From Nocardia rhamnosiphila NBRC 108938 (GTDB lineage Bacteria > Actinomycetota > Actinomycetes > Mycobacteriales > Mycobacteriaceae), in the NCBI RefSeq assembly GCF_000720425.1, contig NZ_JOAJ01000005.1, positions 124,001 to 188,000 on the forward strand: a stretch of DNA of 64,000 nucleotides, read 5' to 3'. The translations under genes and the position numbers were made by a program. The notes beneath the pieces were generated by a model. The model saw only the letters and a program-made list of their open reading frames with translations, did not search any database and was not told where the DNA came from. Positions within the stretch are counted from its first letter, which is position 1, and each line of letters begins with the position of its first letter. Below, piece after piece: positions 44,432 through 52,304 of the stretch.

Positions 44432-45310
44432 ATGAGTGGTTGGGGCGTCGGGGACATCCCCGATCAGCAGGGTCGAACCGTCATCATCACCGGGGCGAAC
44501 AGCGGGCTCGGCGCGGTCGCCGCGCGAGCCCTGGCCGGAGCCGGGGCGCAGGTGATCCTGGCCTGCCGGAATGTGGGCAAAGGGCAGGCCGTCGCCGACG
44601 AGATCGGCGAGCGGGCGCAGGTCCGGAAGCTTGATCTGGCCGATCTGTCCTCGGTCCGGGAGTTCGCCGCCGGGGTGGAGAGCGCGGACGTCCTGATCAA
44701 CAATGCCGGCGTGATGGCGGTACCGCTGCGGCGGACCGCCGACGGTTTCGAGATGCAGATCGGGACCAACCATCTCGGCCATTTCGCGCTCACCGGCCTG
44801 CTCCTCGGCAAGATCGGTGAGCGGGTCGTCACCCTGTCGAGCGGTGCCCACGCGGCCGGTGCCATCGACCTCGGGGATCTCAACTGGGAGCGGCGCCCGT
44901 ACAAGCGCTGGTCGGCCTACGGCCAGTCGAAGCTGGCCAATCTGCTCTTCGCCTTCGAACTGCAGCGCCGGCTCGCGGCGGCCGGCTCGGCGAAGTTGTC
45001 GGTGGCGGCCCACCCCGGCTACGCCGCCACCGAACTGCAGTCCCATACCGAGACCGTGCTCGACTCGGTGATGAACATCGGGAACAAGGTATTCGCGCAG
45101 AGCGCGGAGATGGGGGCGCTGCCGGAACTCTTCGCCGCCACCGCCCCGGTCGAGCCGGGCGCCTACTACGGACCGACCGGCTTGGGCGGGATGCGCGGCC
45201 ACCCCGGGCGCTCGGGCAGCTCGAAACGGGCGAAGGACCAGCTCACCGCGCGTTCGCTGTGGGAACTCTCGGAGCGGCTGACCGACGTGAAGTTCGATTT
45301 CTCGGCCTGA
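44432..45310 (+). CDS. Short-chain dehydrogenase/reductase
   Basis: The 292-residue NAD(P)-dependent SDR resembles retinol-dehydrogenase-like oxidoreductases. It has the cofactor turn TGANSGLG at residues 21-28, NNAG at about 90, and the catalytic SSG...YGQSK set (Tyr near residue 170). The protein does not show a membrane anchor. TAGACT lies 7 nt before the ATG, suggesting a leaderless message. The substrate cannot be assigned. It lies beside the AhpD-like gene; oxidoreductases of this kind can accompany ECF41 sigma factors. Confidence 0.88.
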   Translation: MSGWGVGDIPDQQGRTVIITGANSGLGAVAARALAGAGAQVILACRNVGKGQAVADEIGERAQVRKLDLADLSSVREFAAGVESADVLINNAGVMAVPLRRTADGFEMQIGTNHLGHFALTGLLLGKIGERVVTLSSGAHAAGAIDLGDLNWERRPYKRWSAYGQSKLANLLFAFELQRRLAAAGSAKLSVAAHPGYAATELQSHTETVLDSVMNIGNKVFAQSAEMGALPELFAATAPVEPGAYYGPTGLGGMRGHPGRSGSSKRAKDQLTARSLWELSERLTDVKFDFSA

Positions 45311-45344
45311 TCACCCCGCCGGTCCGCGGTGCTCAACCGCCTGA

Positions 45345-45371
45345 TGTCACACCTGTGTCCGCTGCGTCGTC
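45345..45371 (+). promoter_or_regulatory. ECF41-type promoter of the CMD gene
   Basis: TGTCACA (45345-45351), a 16-nt spacer and CGTC (45368-45371) match the reported ECF41 target promoter. TGTGACA at 45377-45383 is an inverted copy of the -35. The predicted start near 45378 leaves about 30 nt before the ATG, with GAAAGGA as ribosome site. Confidence 0.7.
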
Positions 45372-45408
45372 TTCTCTGTGACAAGGCAGGAACGAAAGGA
45401 ATCCGGAC

Positions 45409-45876
45409 ATGGAACCCCGTGTGAATCTCTTCGAGAACAAGGTCACCGCGAGCTATGTGAAGCGGCTGGTCACCGCCGGCAAGGTGGCCGAGGGCTCGGG
45501 TCTGCCCGCAGCCACCTACGAACTGGTGAAAATCCGGGCCAGCCAGATCAACGGCTGCGCGATGTGCCTGGATATGCACACCAAGGACGCCCTGCACGCC
45601 GGGGAATCCTCGCTGCGGATCAACCTGGTCGCCGCCTGGCGGGAGGCCACCGTCTTCACCGAGGCCGAACGCGCCGCGCTCGAACTCACCGAGGCGGGGA
45701 CCCGGCTGGCCGACGGCGGCGGGGTGAGTGAGGAGACCTGGCAGCGGGTGCGCAAGCACTACGACGACGACCAGATCGGTGGGCTGATCGTCGCCGTCGC
45801 CACCATCAACGCGTGGAACCGGCTGAACGCCATCGCCCACACCCCGGCCGGGAACTACGAGCCCGGGCAGTTCTGA
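45409..45876 (+). CDS. Carboxymuconolactone decarboxylase/AhpD-like protein
   Basis: The 155-residue protein belongs to the AhpD-like CMD superfamily. It has the redox motif QINGCAMCLDMHTKDA (CxxC plus His) near residues 45-60, as in peroxidase-type members. It probably reduces peroxides or relays electrons rather than decarboxylating. It lies behind an ECF41-type promoter, with an ECF41-type sigma factor gene 2.1 kb downstream, fitting the known link between ECF41 and CMD/oxidoreductase/epimerase genes. Confidence 0.9.
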   Translation: MEPRVNLFENKVTASYVKRLVTAGKVAEGSGLPAATYELVKIRASQINGCAMCLDMHTKDALHAGESSLRINLVAAWREATVFTEAERAALELTEAGTRLADGGGVSEETWQRVRKHYDDDQIGGLIVAVATINAWNRLNAIAHTPAGNYEPGQF

Positions 45877-45975
45877 CACGGCGCCGGGGCGGGATTGTGT
45901 CGAGTATCACTTTCCGGCATGCGATTCCGCCCCGCCTCCACCTTCGTGGTCAACCGCCTGGTACCGTCACCAATC

Positions 45976-46047
45976 GTGCAGCGCGTGTATTTCTGGTTTA
46001 GCAAGCCGGCCCGGGGCGGGTCGGTCTGCGGCTACCACGCGCGCTGA
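45976..46047 (+). CDS. Aromatic leader peptide ahead of DAHP synthase
   Basis: GTG at 45976 opens a 23-codon ORF starting MQRVYFWFSKPARG, with Tyr-Phe-Trp-Phe as codons 5-8, and ending VCGYHAR. TACCGT lies 8 nt before the GTG, so it may be leaderless. The composition is what is expected for sensing charged aromatic tRNAs. The DAHP synthase starts 85 nt after its stop. Confidence 0.75.
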   Translation: MQRVYFWFSKPARGGSVCGYHAR

Positions 46048-46058
46048 CCAGTTTCCCC

Positions 46059-46081
46059 CGAGCCGGATGACGACCGGCTCG
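46059..46081 (+). promoter_or_regulatory. Attenuator hairpin between leader and DAHP synthase
   Basis: CGAGCCGG and CCGGCTCG form a perfect 8-bp stem with a 7-nt loop. AGCCGG also occurs at 46003-46008 within the leader ORF, just past the aromatic codons, and could pair with the same CCGGCT. Ribosome position could then choose between two structures. There is no T-run, so control may be through Rho or ribosome-site masking. Confidence 0.6.
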
Positions 46082-46132
46082 ACGGGTGAATATTTCCGTG
46101 GGTCGGCCCGAACGAGAAGGACACCACCCACG

Positions 46133-47224
46133 ATGACAACCGCAGTCGATATCGACGCCCACCATTCCGATCTGGACGATCAGCGCACCCTCAGTGTGAG
46201 CCCGCTGCGCTCCCCGGCCGAGGTGCGTCGGGTCCATGCCATCACCGACGATCACGCCGCCACGGTGCGGGCCGGACGTAAGTCCACCGTCGAGGTTCTC
46301 AACGGGGTCGACGACCGCCTGATGGTGGTCGTCGGGCCGTGCTCGGTGCACGACCCGGCCGCCGCGCTCGACTACGCGCGGCGACTGGCCGCCGCGTCGG
46401 CGGAACTCTCCGACCGGCTACACCTGGTCATGCGGGTCTACTTCGAGAAGCCGCGCACGACGCTGGGCTGGAAAGGGCTGATCAACGATCCGCATCTCAA
46501 CGGCAGCTTCGATGTCAACACCGGGCTGGGTATCGGCCGTCAGCTGCTGCTCGACATCACCGCGCTGGGTCTGCCGGTGGCCTGCGAGTTCCTCGACCCC
46601 ATCACCCCGCAGTACATTTCGGATCTGGTCTCCTACGGCGCGATCGGCGCGCGCACCGCGGCCAGTCAGGTGCACCGGCAGCTGAGCAGCGCCCTGTCCA
46701 TGCCGGTCGGGATCAAGAACGGGACCGACGGCGATGTGCAGGTCGCCGTGGACGGGGTCCGGGCGGCCGCGGCCAGTCATGTGTTCCCCGGCACCGATCT
46801 CGACGGCCGGGCCGCGCTGATCCAGACCGCGGGCAACGAGGACTGCCATGTGATCCTGCGCGGCGGATCCAACGGCACCAACTACGACGCGGCCTCGGTG
46901 GCCGACGCCTGCGCGCGGCTGGAGAAGTCGAAGCTGCCGCAGCGGATCGTGGTCGACGCCAGCCACGGCAACAGCAACAAGGACCACCGGCGCCAGCCCG
47001 TCGTCGTCGCCGATATCGCCGAGCGGCTGGCCGCGGGTGAACCGGGTGTCGTCGGCGTGATGCTGGAGAGCTTCCTGGTGGAGGGCCGCCAGGATCTCAC
47101 CCTGGGCCGGTCCGCCGATCTCACCTACGGCCAGTCCATCACCGACGCCTGCATGGACTGGGACACCACCGCCGCCCAGCTGAACCGGCTGGCCGACGCC
47201 GTCGCCCGCCGCCGCCGGCGCTGA
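46133..47224 (+). CDS. aroG: DAHP synthase, type I (E. coli-like)
   Basis: This enzyme condenses phosphoenolpyruvate and erythrose-4-phosphate to DAHP, the entry to the shikimate pathway. The 363-residue protein has VVVGPCSVHDPAAALDYARR, the PEP-site EKPRTTLGWKGLINDP, GIGRQLLLDI, IKNGTDGDVQVA and the metal-site DASHGNSNKDHRRQ. It is the AroF/G/H type, unlike the type II AroG of M. tuberculosis. The ATG at 46133 has GAGAAGG 12 nt upstream. An aromatic leader peptide and hairpin precede it, so control by aromatic amino acids is likely. Confidence 0.95.
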   Translation: MTTAVDIDAHHSDLDDQRTLSVSPLRSPAEVRRVHAITDDHAATVRAGRKSTVEVLNGVDDRLMVVVGPCSVHDPAAALDYARRLAAASAELSDRLHLVMRVYFEKPRTTLGWKGLINDPHLNGSFDVNTGLGIGRQLLLDITALGLPVACEFLDPITPQYISDLVSYGAIGARTAASQVHRQLSSALSMPVGIKNGTDGDVQVAVDGVRAAAASHVFPGTDLDGRAALIQTAGNEDCHVILRGGSNGTNYDAASVADACARLEKSKLPQRIVVDASHGNSNKDHRRQPVVVADIAERLAAGEPGVVGVMLESFLVEGRQDLTLGRSADLTYGQSITDACMDWDTTAAQLNRLADAVARRRRR

Positions 47225-47331
47225 CGATCCGGTCGCTGCGCCGTACGGACCATACGTCCGCGGCGCGGGCGGCCGGGCCTGCGACCAGTGCGTATCCGGC
47301 CGCTACCGCCGAATACGACGGACGTCTCGCA

Positions 47332-47907
47332 TCAGACCCCGGCCGGCCAGTCGTTCGCCGGGCCGGGTGGATCGGTGTTCAGGCGGGCGGCCATCCAATG
47401 GTCACGACGGTTTCCGCGCAAGACGCTGCCCAACCGGGCCAGACCTTCGTAGCGGAAACCCTGTGCGCGGATCGCGGCGGCGGACGCGTGATTACCGACG
47501 AAAGCCCGCCAATGGATGCGGGTCAGGCCCATTCCCGCCGGGTCGAAGCCGAAATCGCACGCCAGCGCGATCGCCCGCGATATCAGGCCCCGGCGGCGGT
47601 GCTCTGCGGCGAGCCAGTAACCGATTTCGGCGGAACCCTCGTCCGGCGGCCGCACGCCCAGGCCCACGGTGCCGACGAGGCGATCGTGCTCGCCGAGCCG
47701 GATCGCCCAGCACGGACTGCCGGCGGCCCACCCCTCGGCCGACCTGGTGCGGACGAAATTCTCGGCATCGGCGCGCCCGTAGGGCACCGGGATCGTCACC
47801 CATTCGGCGATCGCCGCGTCCTGGCAGCATTCGACGATCGCCTCGATATCTGATTCCACCGGCCGGCTCAGCCAAACGGTCCCGTCGCTCAGTGTGCGCT
47901 CCTCCAC
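47332..47907 (-). CDS. GNAT-family acetyltransferase (RimJ/RimL-like)
   Basis: The 191-residue protein shows the acetyl-CoA site IGYWLAAEHRRRGLISRAI near residues 95-113 and the RimL-type ending GFRYEGLARLGSVLRGNRRDH. This subgroup often acetylates N-termini or small amines, but no substrate is indicated. The GTG at 47907 is a best guess. GGAGGAG lies just inside the gene, so a start a few codons later is possible. It is divergent from the sigma-factor gene. Confidence 0.85.
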   Translation of the reverse strand: MEERTLSDGTVWLSRPVESDIEAIVECCQDAAIAEWVTIPVPYGRADAENFVRTRSAEGWAAGSPCWAIRLGEHDRLVGTVGLGVRPPDEGSAEIGYWLAAEHRRRGLISRAIALACDFGFDPAGMGLTRIHWRAFVGNHASAAAIRAQGFRYEGLARLGSVLRGNRRDHWMAARLNTDPPGPANDWPAGV

Positions 47908-48011
47908 TCGTCGATGGTGACAGTTCGAGAGGGGCCGCGGCATCCGAATTCCCGGGCCGGCGCGCCGGGTCGCCGCCCGGCCGGGCCGCGGGACTCCGTA
48001 GAATTCCGGCG

Positions 48012-48941
48012 GTGGTAGCCACGCTTCTCGCCGACCTCTTCGAGTCCCATCGTGGACATCTGCTGGCGGTGGCCTACCGGCTGACCGGCAGTGTGGCCGA
48101 TGCCGAGGACGCGGTGCAGGAGAGCTGGTTACGGCTGGCCGGCACCTCGCAGTCGGAGATCGAGGATTTACGCGCCTGGCTGACGACCGTGGTCTCCCGG
48201 CTCTGCCTGGACCGGTTGCGCAGTGCCGCGGTGCGCCGGGAAAACTATGTCGGCCAATGGCTCCCGGAGCCGGTGGTGACCCCGCTGACCGGCGCGCCCG
48301 GTGCGGACCCGCTCGCCGCCGTGGTGCAACGTCAGGAATTCCGGATGGCCGCCCTGGTGGTGCTCGATCAGCTCACCCCACCACAACGCGTGGCCTTCGT
48401 ACTGCACGAAGGTCTGCAGGTGCCCTACGGCGAGATCGCCGGCATCCTGGACATCACCCCGGAGGCGGCCCGGCAGCTGGCCGCCCGCGCGCGCAAGGTG
48501 GTCCGCGAGCAGACGCCGCCGGTCGCCGCCGACGGCGAGCATGACGCGGCCGTGCAGAAACTGCTGGTTGCGCTGGGGACCGGTGATGCCCGCGCGGTGG
48601 CGGCGGTGCTGCATCCGGACGCGAAGATGATCGGCGATGCCGGCGGCACCACCCAGACCGCGCACAACATCATCTACGGACCGGACAAGGTCGCCCGGCT
48701 GTTCCTCGGTCTCATCCGTCGCTACGGCCTGGACCGTCCGGGCGTCGATTTCGGGGCCGAGGATATGGAGTTCGTCCGGGTCAACGGACAGCTCGGAGTG
48801 CTGTTCTATGCCCGCCCCGGCGACGGCGACTATCCGGGTTTCCCGTCGCGGGTCATGGGATTCACCGTGGTGGACGGCGTGATCCAGGGCGCCTACGACC
48901 ACGCCAATCCGGCGAAACTGCAGGGGGTCCGGTTGCGCTGA
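48012..48941 (+). CDS. ECF41-type sigma factor with SnoaL-like C-terminal domain
   Basis: The 309-residue protein has sigma-2 (RGHLLAVAYRLTGSVADAEDAVQESWLRL) and sigma-4 (LTPPQRVAFVLHEGLQVPYGEIAGIL) regions, then a SnoaL/NTF2-like extension from about residue 180. The linker motif GQWLPEPVV, GDAGG and the ending NPAKL are ECF41 hallmarks; M. tuberculosis SigJ is of this type. In ECF41 the extension replaces an anti-sigma factor and tunes activity. TAGAAT lies 7 nt before the GTG start, consistent with a leaderless message. A candidate target, the CMD gene, lies 2.1 kb upstream. Confidence 0.9.
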   Translation: MVATLLADLFESHRGHLLAVAYRLTGSVADAEDAVQESWLRLAGTSQSEIEDLRAWLTTVVSRLCLDRLRSAAVRRENYVGQWLPEPVVTPLTGAPGADPLAAVVQRQEFRMAALVVLDQLTPPQRVAFVLHEGLQVPYGEIAGILDITPEAARQLAARARKVVREQTPPVAADGEHDAAVQKLLVALGTGDARAVAAVLHPDAKMIGDAGGTTQTAHNIIYGPDKVARLFLGLIRRYGLDRPGVDFGAEDMEFVRVNGQLGVLFYARPGDGDYPGFPSRVMGFTVVDGVIQGAYDHANPAKLQGVRLR

Positions 48942-48950
48942 CCGGACCGC

Positions 48951-49595
48951 TCAGGCCGCCATCGGACGGGTCCGGTCGGTGAGCAGCAGTGCGGCCATCG
49001 CCCCCAGTACCGAACCCATCAGGAACCGCTGGACGCGCAACCACAGCGGCTGTCCGCTCAAGAACCCCGCGACGGTCCCCGCGGTGCACACGATGAGAGC
49101 GTTCACCACCAGCGCGACGGTGATCTGCACGGCCCCGAGGCACAGGCTCTGGGCCCATACCGGGCCCGCCCCGGGCGATACGAACTGCGGAATCAGCGCC
49201 AGGTACATGACCGCGATCTTCGGGTTCAGCAGATTGGTCACCAGCCCCATGGTGAACAGCTTGCGGCCGGGGTCCCGGGGGAGCGGTTCGGGGGTGAAAA
49301 CCGAGACCGCACCCGGCCTGATCGCCTGCCAGGCCAGCCACAGCAGGTAGGCGGCCCCCGCCGCCTTCAGCGCTGTGTACAGCGCCGGAACCAGTGTGAA
49401 CACCGCGGTGATCCCGGTCGCGGCGGCAGTCAGGTAGACGCCGAAACCGGCGGCGACCCCGGTCAGCGAGATCATTCCGGCGCGCCGGCCCTGCGATATC
49501 GTGCGGGAGACGAGGTACATCATATTGGGGCCGGGGGTGAGCACCAGGCCGAGCGCGGCCACCGCCACCCCGGCTGCCGCGGCGAGTTCGATCAT
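48951..49595 (-). CDS. LysE/RhtB-family exporter
   Basis: The 214-residue membrane protein has about six hydrophobic helices. Its family marks are LVLTPGPNMMYLVSRTISQGRRAG near residues 17-40 and GLVTNLLNPKIAVMYLALIPQF in the middle. These transporters export amino acids or related small molecules; the substrate is not predictable. The ATG at 49595 begins MIELAAAAGVAVAALGLVL. It converges with the sigma-factor gene, with only 9 bp between them. Confidence 0.9.
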   Translation of the reverse strand: MIELAAAAGVAVAALGLVLTPGPNMMYLVSRTISQGRRAGMISLTGVAAGFGVYLTAAATGITAVFTLVPALYTALKAAGAAYLLWLAWQAIRPGAVSVFTPEPLPRDPGRKLFTMGLVTNLLNPKIAVMYLALIPQFVSPGAGPVWAQSLCLGAVQITVALVVNALIVCTAGTVAGFLSGQPLWLRVQRFLMGSVLGAMAALLLTDRTRPMAA

Positions 49596-49766
49596 GGATC
49601 CAATACTGACCTTGCGGGGTGAGGGTTGTCTCGGTCCAGTCTGCACCCACTGGCTTGCGTGGACCTCGCGCCGGCGCCGGGCTTACGCGCCGGGCCCGGT
49701 ATCACCGATCGGTGCGCTGTCGGTGGGTTCGGGGACAATGGTTGGAGCCGAGGTGAGGAGGTGTCC

Positions 49767-51437
49767 GTGGCAGACGGGCCGCTGATCGTGCAGAGCGATA
49801 AAACAGTGTTGCTGGAAGTCGATCATGAACTCGCGGATGTGGCGCGCCAGGCGATCGCTCCGTTCGCCGAGTTGGAGCGGGCGCCCGAACACGTGCACAC
49901 CTATCGGGTGACGCCGCTGGCCCTGTGGAACGCGCGGGCCGCGGGGCACGACGCGGAGCAGGTGGTGGACGCGCTGGTCGGGCACTCCCGGTTCCCGGTG
50001 CCCCAGCCGCTGCTGGTCGATATCGTCGAGACGATGGCCCGTTACGGGCGATTGCAGCTGGTGAAACACCCGGCGCACGGATTGACGCTGGTCAGCCTGG
50101 ATCGCGCGGTACTCGCCGAGGTGCTGCGACACAAGAAGATCGCTCCCATGCTCGGCGAGCGCATCGACGAGGACACGGTGGTGGTGCACCCGTCCGAGCG
50201 CGGGCACATCAAACAACAGCTGCTCAAGATCGGCTGGCCCGCCGAGGACCTGGCCGGCTACGTCGACGGTGAGGCCCATCCGATAGACCTGGACTTCCAC
50301 GGCGCGAGCTGGCAGCTGCGCGACTATCAGGAAATGGCCGCCGATTCCTTCTGGGCGGGCGGGTCCGGGGTGGTGGTGCTGCCGTGCGGGGCGGGCAAGA
50401 CGATGGTGGGTGCCGCCGCGATGGCGCGCGCCAAGGCCACCACCCTCATCCTGGTGACCAATACCGTCGCCGGCCGCCAATGGCGGCGGGAGTTGCTCGC
50501 GCGTACCTCGCTCACCGACGAGGAGATCGGTGAGTACTCCGGCGAGCGCAAGGAGATCCGGCCGGTCACCATCGCGACCTACCAGGTGATCACCCGTAGG
50601 TCGAAGGGTGAGTACAAGCATCTGGAACTCTTCGACAGCCGGGATTGGGGGCTGGTGATCTATGACGAGGTACACCTGCTGCCCGCGCCCGTTTTCCGGA
50701 TGACGGCCGATCTGCAGTCGCGACGCCGGCTCGGTCTCACCGCGACCCTGGTCCGGGAGGACGGCCGGGAGGGCGATGTCTTCTCGCTGATCGGCCCCAA
50801 ACGCTACGACGCGCCGTGGAAGGATATCGAGGCCCAGGGCTGGATCGCCCCGGCCGACTGTATCGAGGTCCGGGTCACGCTGACCGATGCCGAGCGGATG
50901 GCCTACGCGACCGCCGAGCCCGAAGAGCGCTACAAGCTCTGTTCCACCGCGCACACCAAGATCGCGGTGGTGAAATCCATCCTGGACCGGCATCGCGGTG
51001 CACCCACCCTCGTCATCGGCGCGTATCTGGACCAGTTGGAAGAACTGGGCGTCGCCTTGGACGCACCGGTGATCCAGGGGTCGACGAAGAACAAGGAGCG
51101 CGAAGCGTTGTTCGACGCCTTCCGCCGCGGCGAGATCCCGGTTCTCGTGGTCAGCAAGGTCGCGAATTTCTCCATCGACCTACCGGAGGCGTCGGTGGCG
51201 GTGCAGGTTTCCGGAACCTTCGGTTCGCGCCAGGAAGAGGCCCAGCGGCTGGGCCGGCTGTTGCGGCCCAAACAGGACGGCGGTCAGGCCCATTTCTATT
51301 CGGTGGTGGCCCGCGACACTCTGGACGCGGATTATGCTGCGCATCGGCAGCGTTTCCTCGCCGAGCAGGGGTATGCCTATCGCATAACCGATGCCGACGA
51401 TCTGCTGGGCCCCGCTATAGGACCCGGCGAACAATAA
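49767..51437 (+). CDS. XPB/Ssl2-like DNA helicase
   Basis: The 556-residue SF2 helicase is the counterpart of Rv0861c (ercc3), a bacterial XPB homolog that unwinds DNA 3'-5' with ATP. An N-terminal helicase-associated domain (to about 190) precedes the RED-containing core. Motifs are Walker A LPCGAGKTMVG, DEAH-like VIYDEVHLLPA, LGLTATLVRED (RED), SKVANFSIDLPEA and the arginine fingers in EEAQRLGRLLRP. The GTG at 49767 (VADGPLIVQSDKTVLLEV) is chosen with GAGGAG upstream; GTG 49761 is an alternative. Confidence 0.93.
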   Translation: MADGPLIVQSDKTVLLEVDHELADVARQAIAPFAELERAPEHVHTYRVTPLALWNARAAGHDAEQVVDALVGHSRFPVPQPLLVDIVETMARYGRLQLVKHPAHGLTLVSLDRAVLAEVLRHKKIAPMLGERIDEDTVVVHPSERGHIKQQLLKIGWPAEDLAGYVDGEAHPIDLDFHGASWQLRDYQEMAADSFWAGGSGVVVLPCGAGKTMVGAAAMARAKATTLILVTNTVAGRQWRRELLARTSLTDEEIGEYSGERKEIRPVTIATYQVITRRSKGEYKHLELFDSRDWGLVIYDEVHLLPAPVFRMTADLQSRRRLGLTATLVREDGREGDVFSLIGPKRYDAPWKDIEAQGWIAPADCIEVRVTLTDAERMAYATAEPEERYKLCSTAHTKIAVVKSILDRHRGAPTLVIGAYLDQLEELGVALDAPVIQGSTKNKEREALFDAFRRGEIPVLVVSKVANFSIDLPEASVAVQVSGTFGSRQEEAQRLGRLLRPKQDGGQAHFYSVVARDTLDADYAAHRQRFLAEQGYAYRITDADDLLGPAIGPGEQ

Positions 51438-51477
51438 GGGCATTCCGAACTCCACTGACTGTGTTAGGAATGGCGAC

Positions 51478-52146
51478 GTGCGACGCTTCGAATTCGCGGT
51501 GGACCGCCGGCACGCCCACGCGGTCAATGAAGTAGTCGCCGGACGCCGCCGGGTGCGGTTGTCCGCGATGCTCGCCGCCGTCGCCGCCACAGCCGCCACC
51601 GCCTATCTGGTGTGGCTGGGACATCCCTGGTCCTATCCGCTGGCGCTGGCCTGTGCGCTGGGGGCGGTGACGGCGCTGTGGGTGGCGCTGTGGGCGCCGC
51701 GCCGGGCCGGTATCGACCGCCTCTACGCCGAAGGTGAACTGGTGCCGGCGGTGGTCTCGCGGATCCAGGCACGCGGTGCGGTACTGCTCGCCCTGGTCAA
51801 TCTGGCGCGCCGCGATTCCGGCGAGCAGCGGTACGCGCTGGTCACCAAGAAGGTGCGGCATCTACCGGGACATCGGGTCGCCGAGGGGGAGCGGGTTCCG
51901 GCGGTCGCGGTGCGCGGTGACCGGACCACCCGCTCGATCGGCGAGCGCTGGCTCCCGGTCGAGACGATGCCGATCGCCTGGGGTACCGCCGATACCGCGG
52001 TGATCGAGCGGGCGCGCGCGGCCATCGGCGAGAACGAATGGCGGTTGCTCACCGATAATCTCGCCCGCGCCGACGAGGTCCATCGCAGCGCGGCCAAGCG
52101 GTTGCTGCTCGATCCGGGCCGGCTGCCGGAGGGGCTCGGCGCCTGA
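51478..52146 (+). CDS. DUF3239-like membrane protein
   Basis: The 222-residue protein has two adjacent hydrophobic segments (MLAAVAATAATAYLVWLG and YPLALACALGAVTALWVALW, residues 31-72) and a soluble C-terminal domain with YAEGELVPAVVSRI and HRVAEGERVPAVAVRGDR. This fits DUF3239 proteins of Mycobacteriales. Function unknown. The GTG start is 41 bp after the helicase stop, so co-transcription is possible. Confidence 0.75.
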   Translation: MRRFEFAVDRRHAHAVNEVVAGRRRVRLSAMLAAVAATAATAYLVWLGHPWSYPLALACALGAVTALWVALWAPRRAGIDRLYAEGELVPAVVSRIQARGAVLLALVNLARRDSGEQRYALVTKKVRHLPGHRVAEGERVPAVAVRGDRTTRSIGERWLPVETMPIAWGTADTAVIERARAAIGENEWRLLTDNLARADEVHRSAAKRLLLDPGRLPEGLGA

Positions 52147-52304
52147 ACCGGTGGCCGGTGCCGCCGGGCATCCGGCGGACCGCGCGCCGGGAAACCCTCG
52201 CGCGCCGCGTTTTCCGGGGTACCGGAATCCGGGGCCGGATGCGACTAACGTCGTCGGGCGGGATGACCCGGGAAACACAACTCGATCACGGAAGGTGGAA
52301 ACGC

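Noticed and set aside
45886..45933. GGGGCGG...CCGCCCC as terminator of the CMD gene
   Set aside because: The stem is only 7 bp with a loop of more than 30 nt, too weak to call.
46067..46132. 22-codon upstream extension of DAHP synthase
   Set aside because: It runs through the attenuator hairpin and lacks similarity. ATG 46133 begins the family-like N-terminus.
47225..47331. Terminator between DAHP synthase and GNAT genes
   Set aside because: TACGGAC...GTCCGC pairing is short and interrupted. Termination here is likely, but no clear stem supports it.
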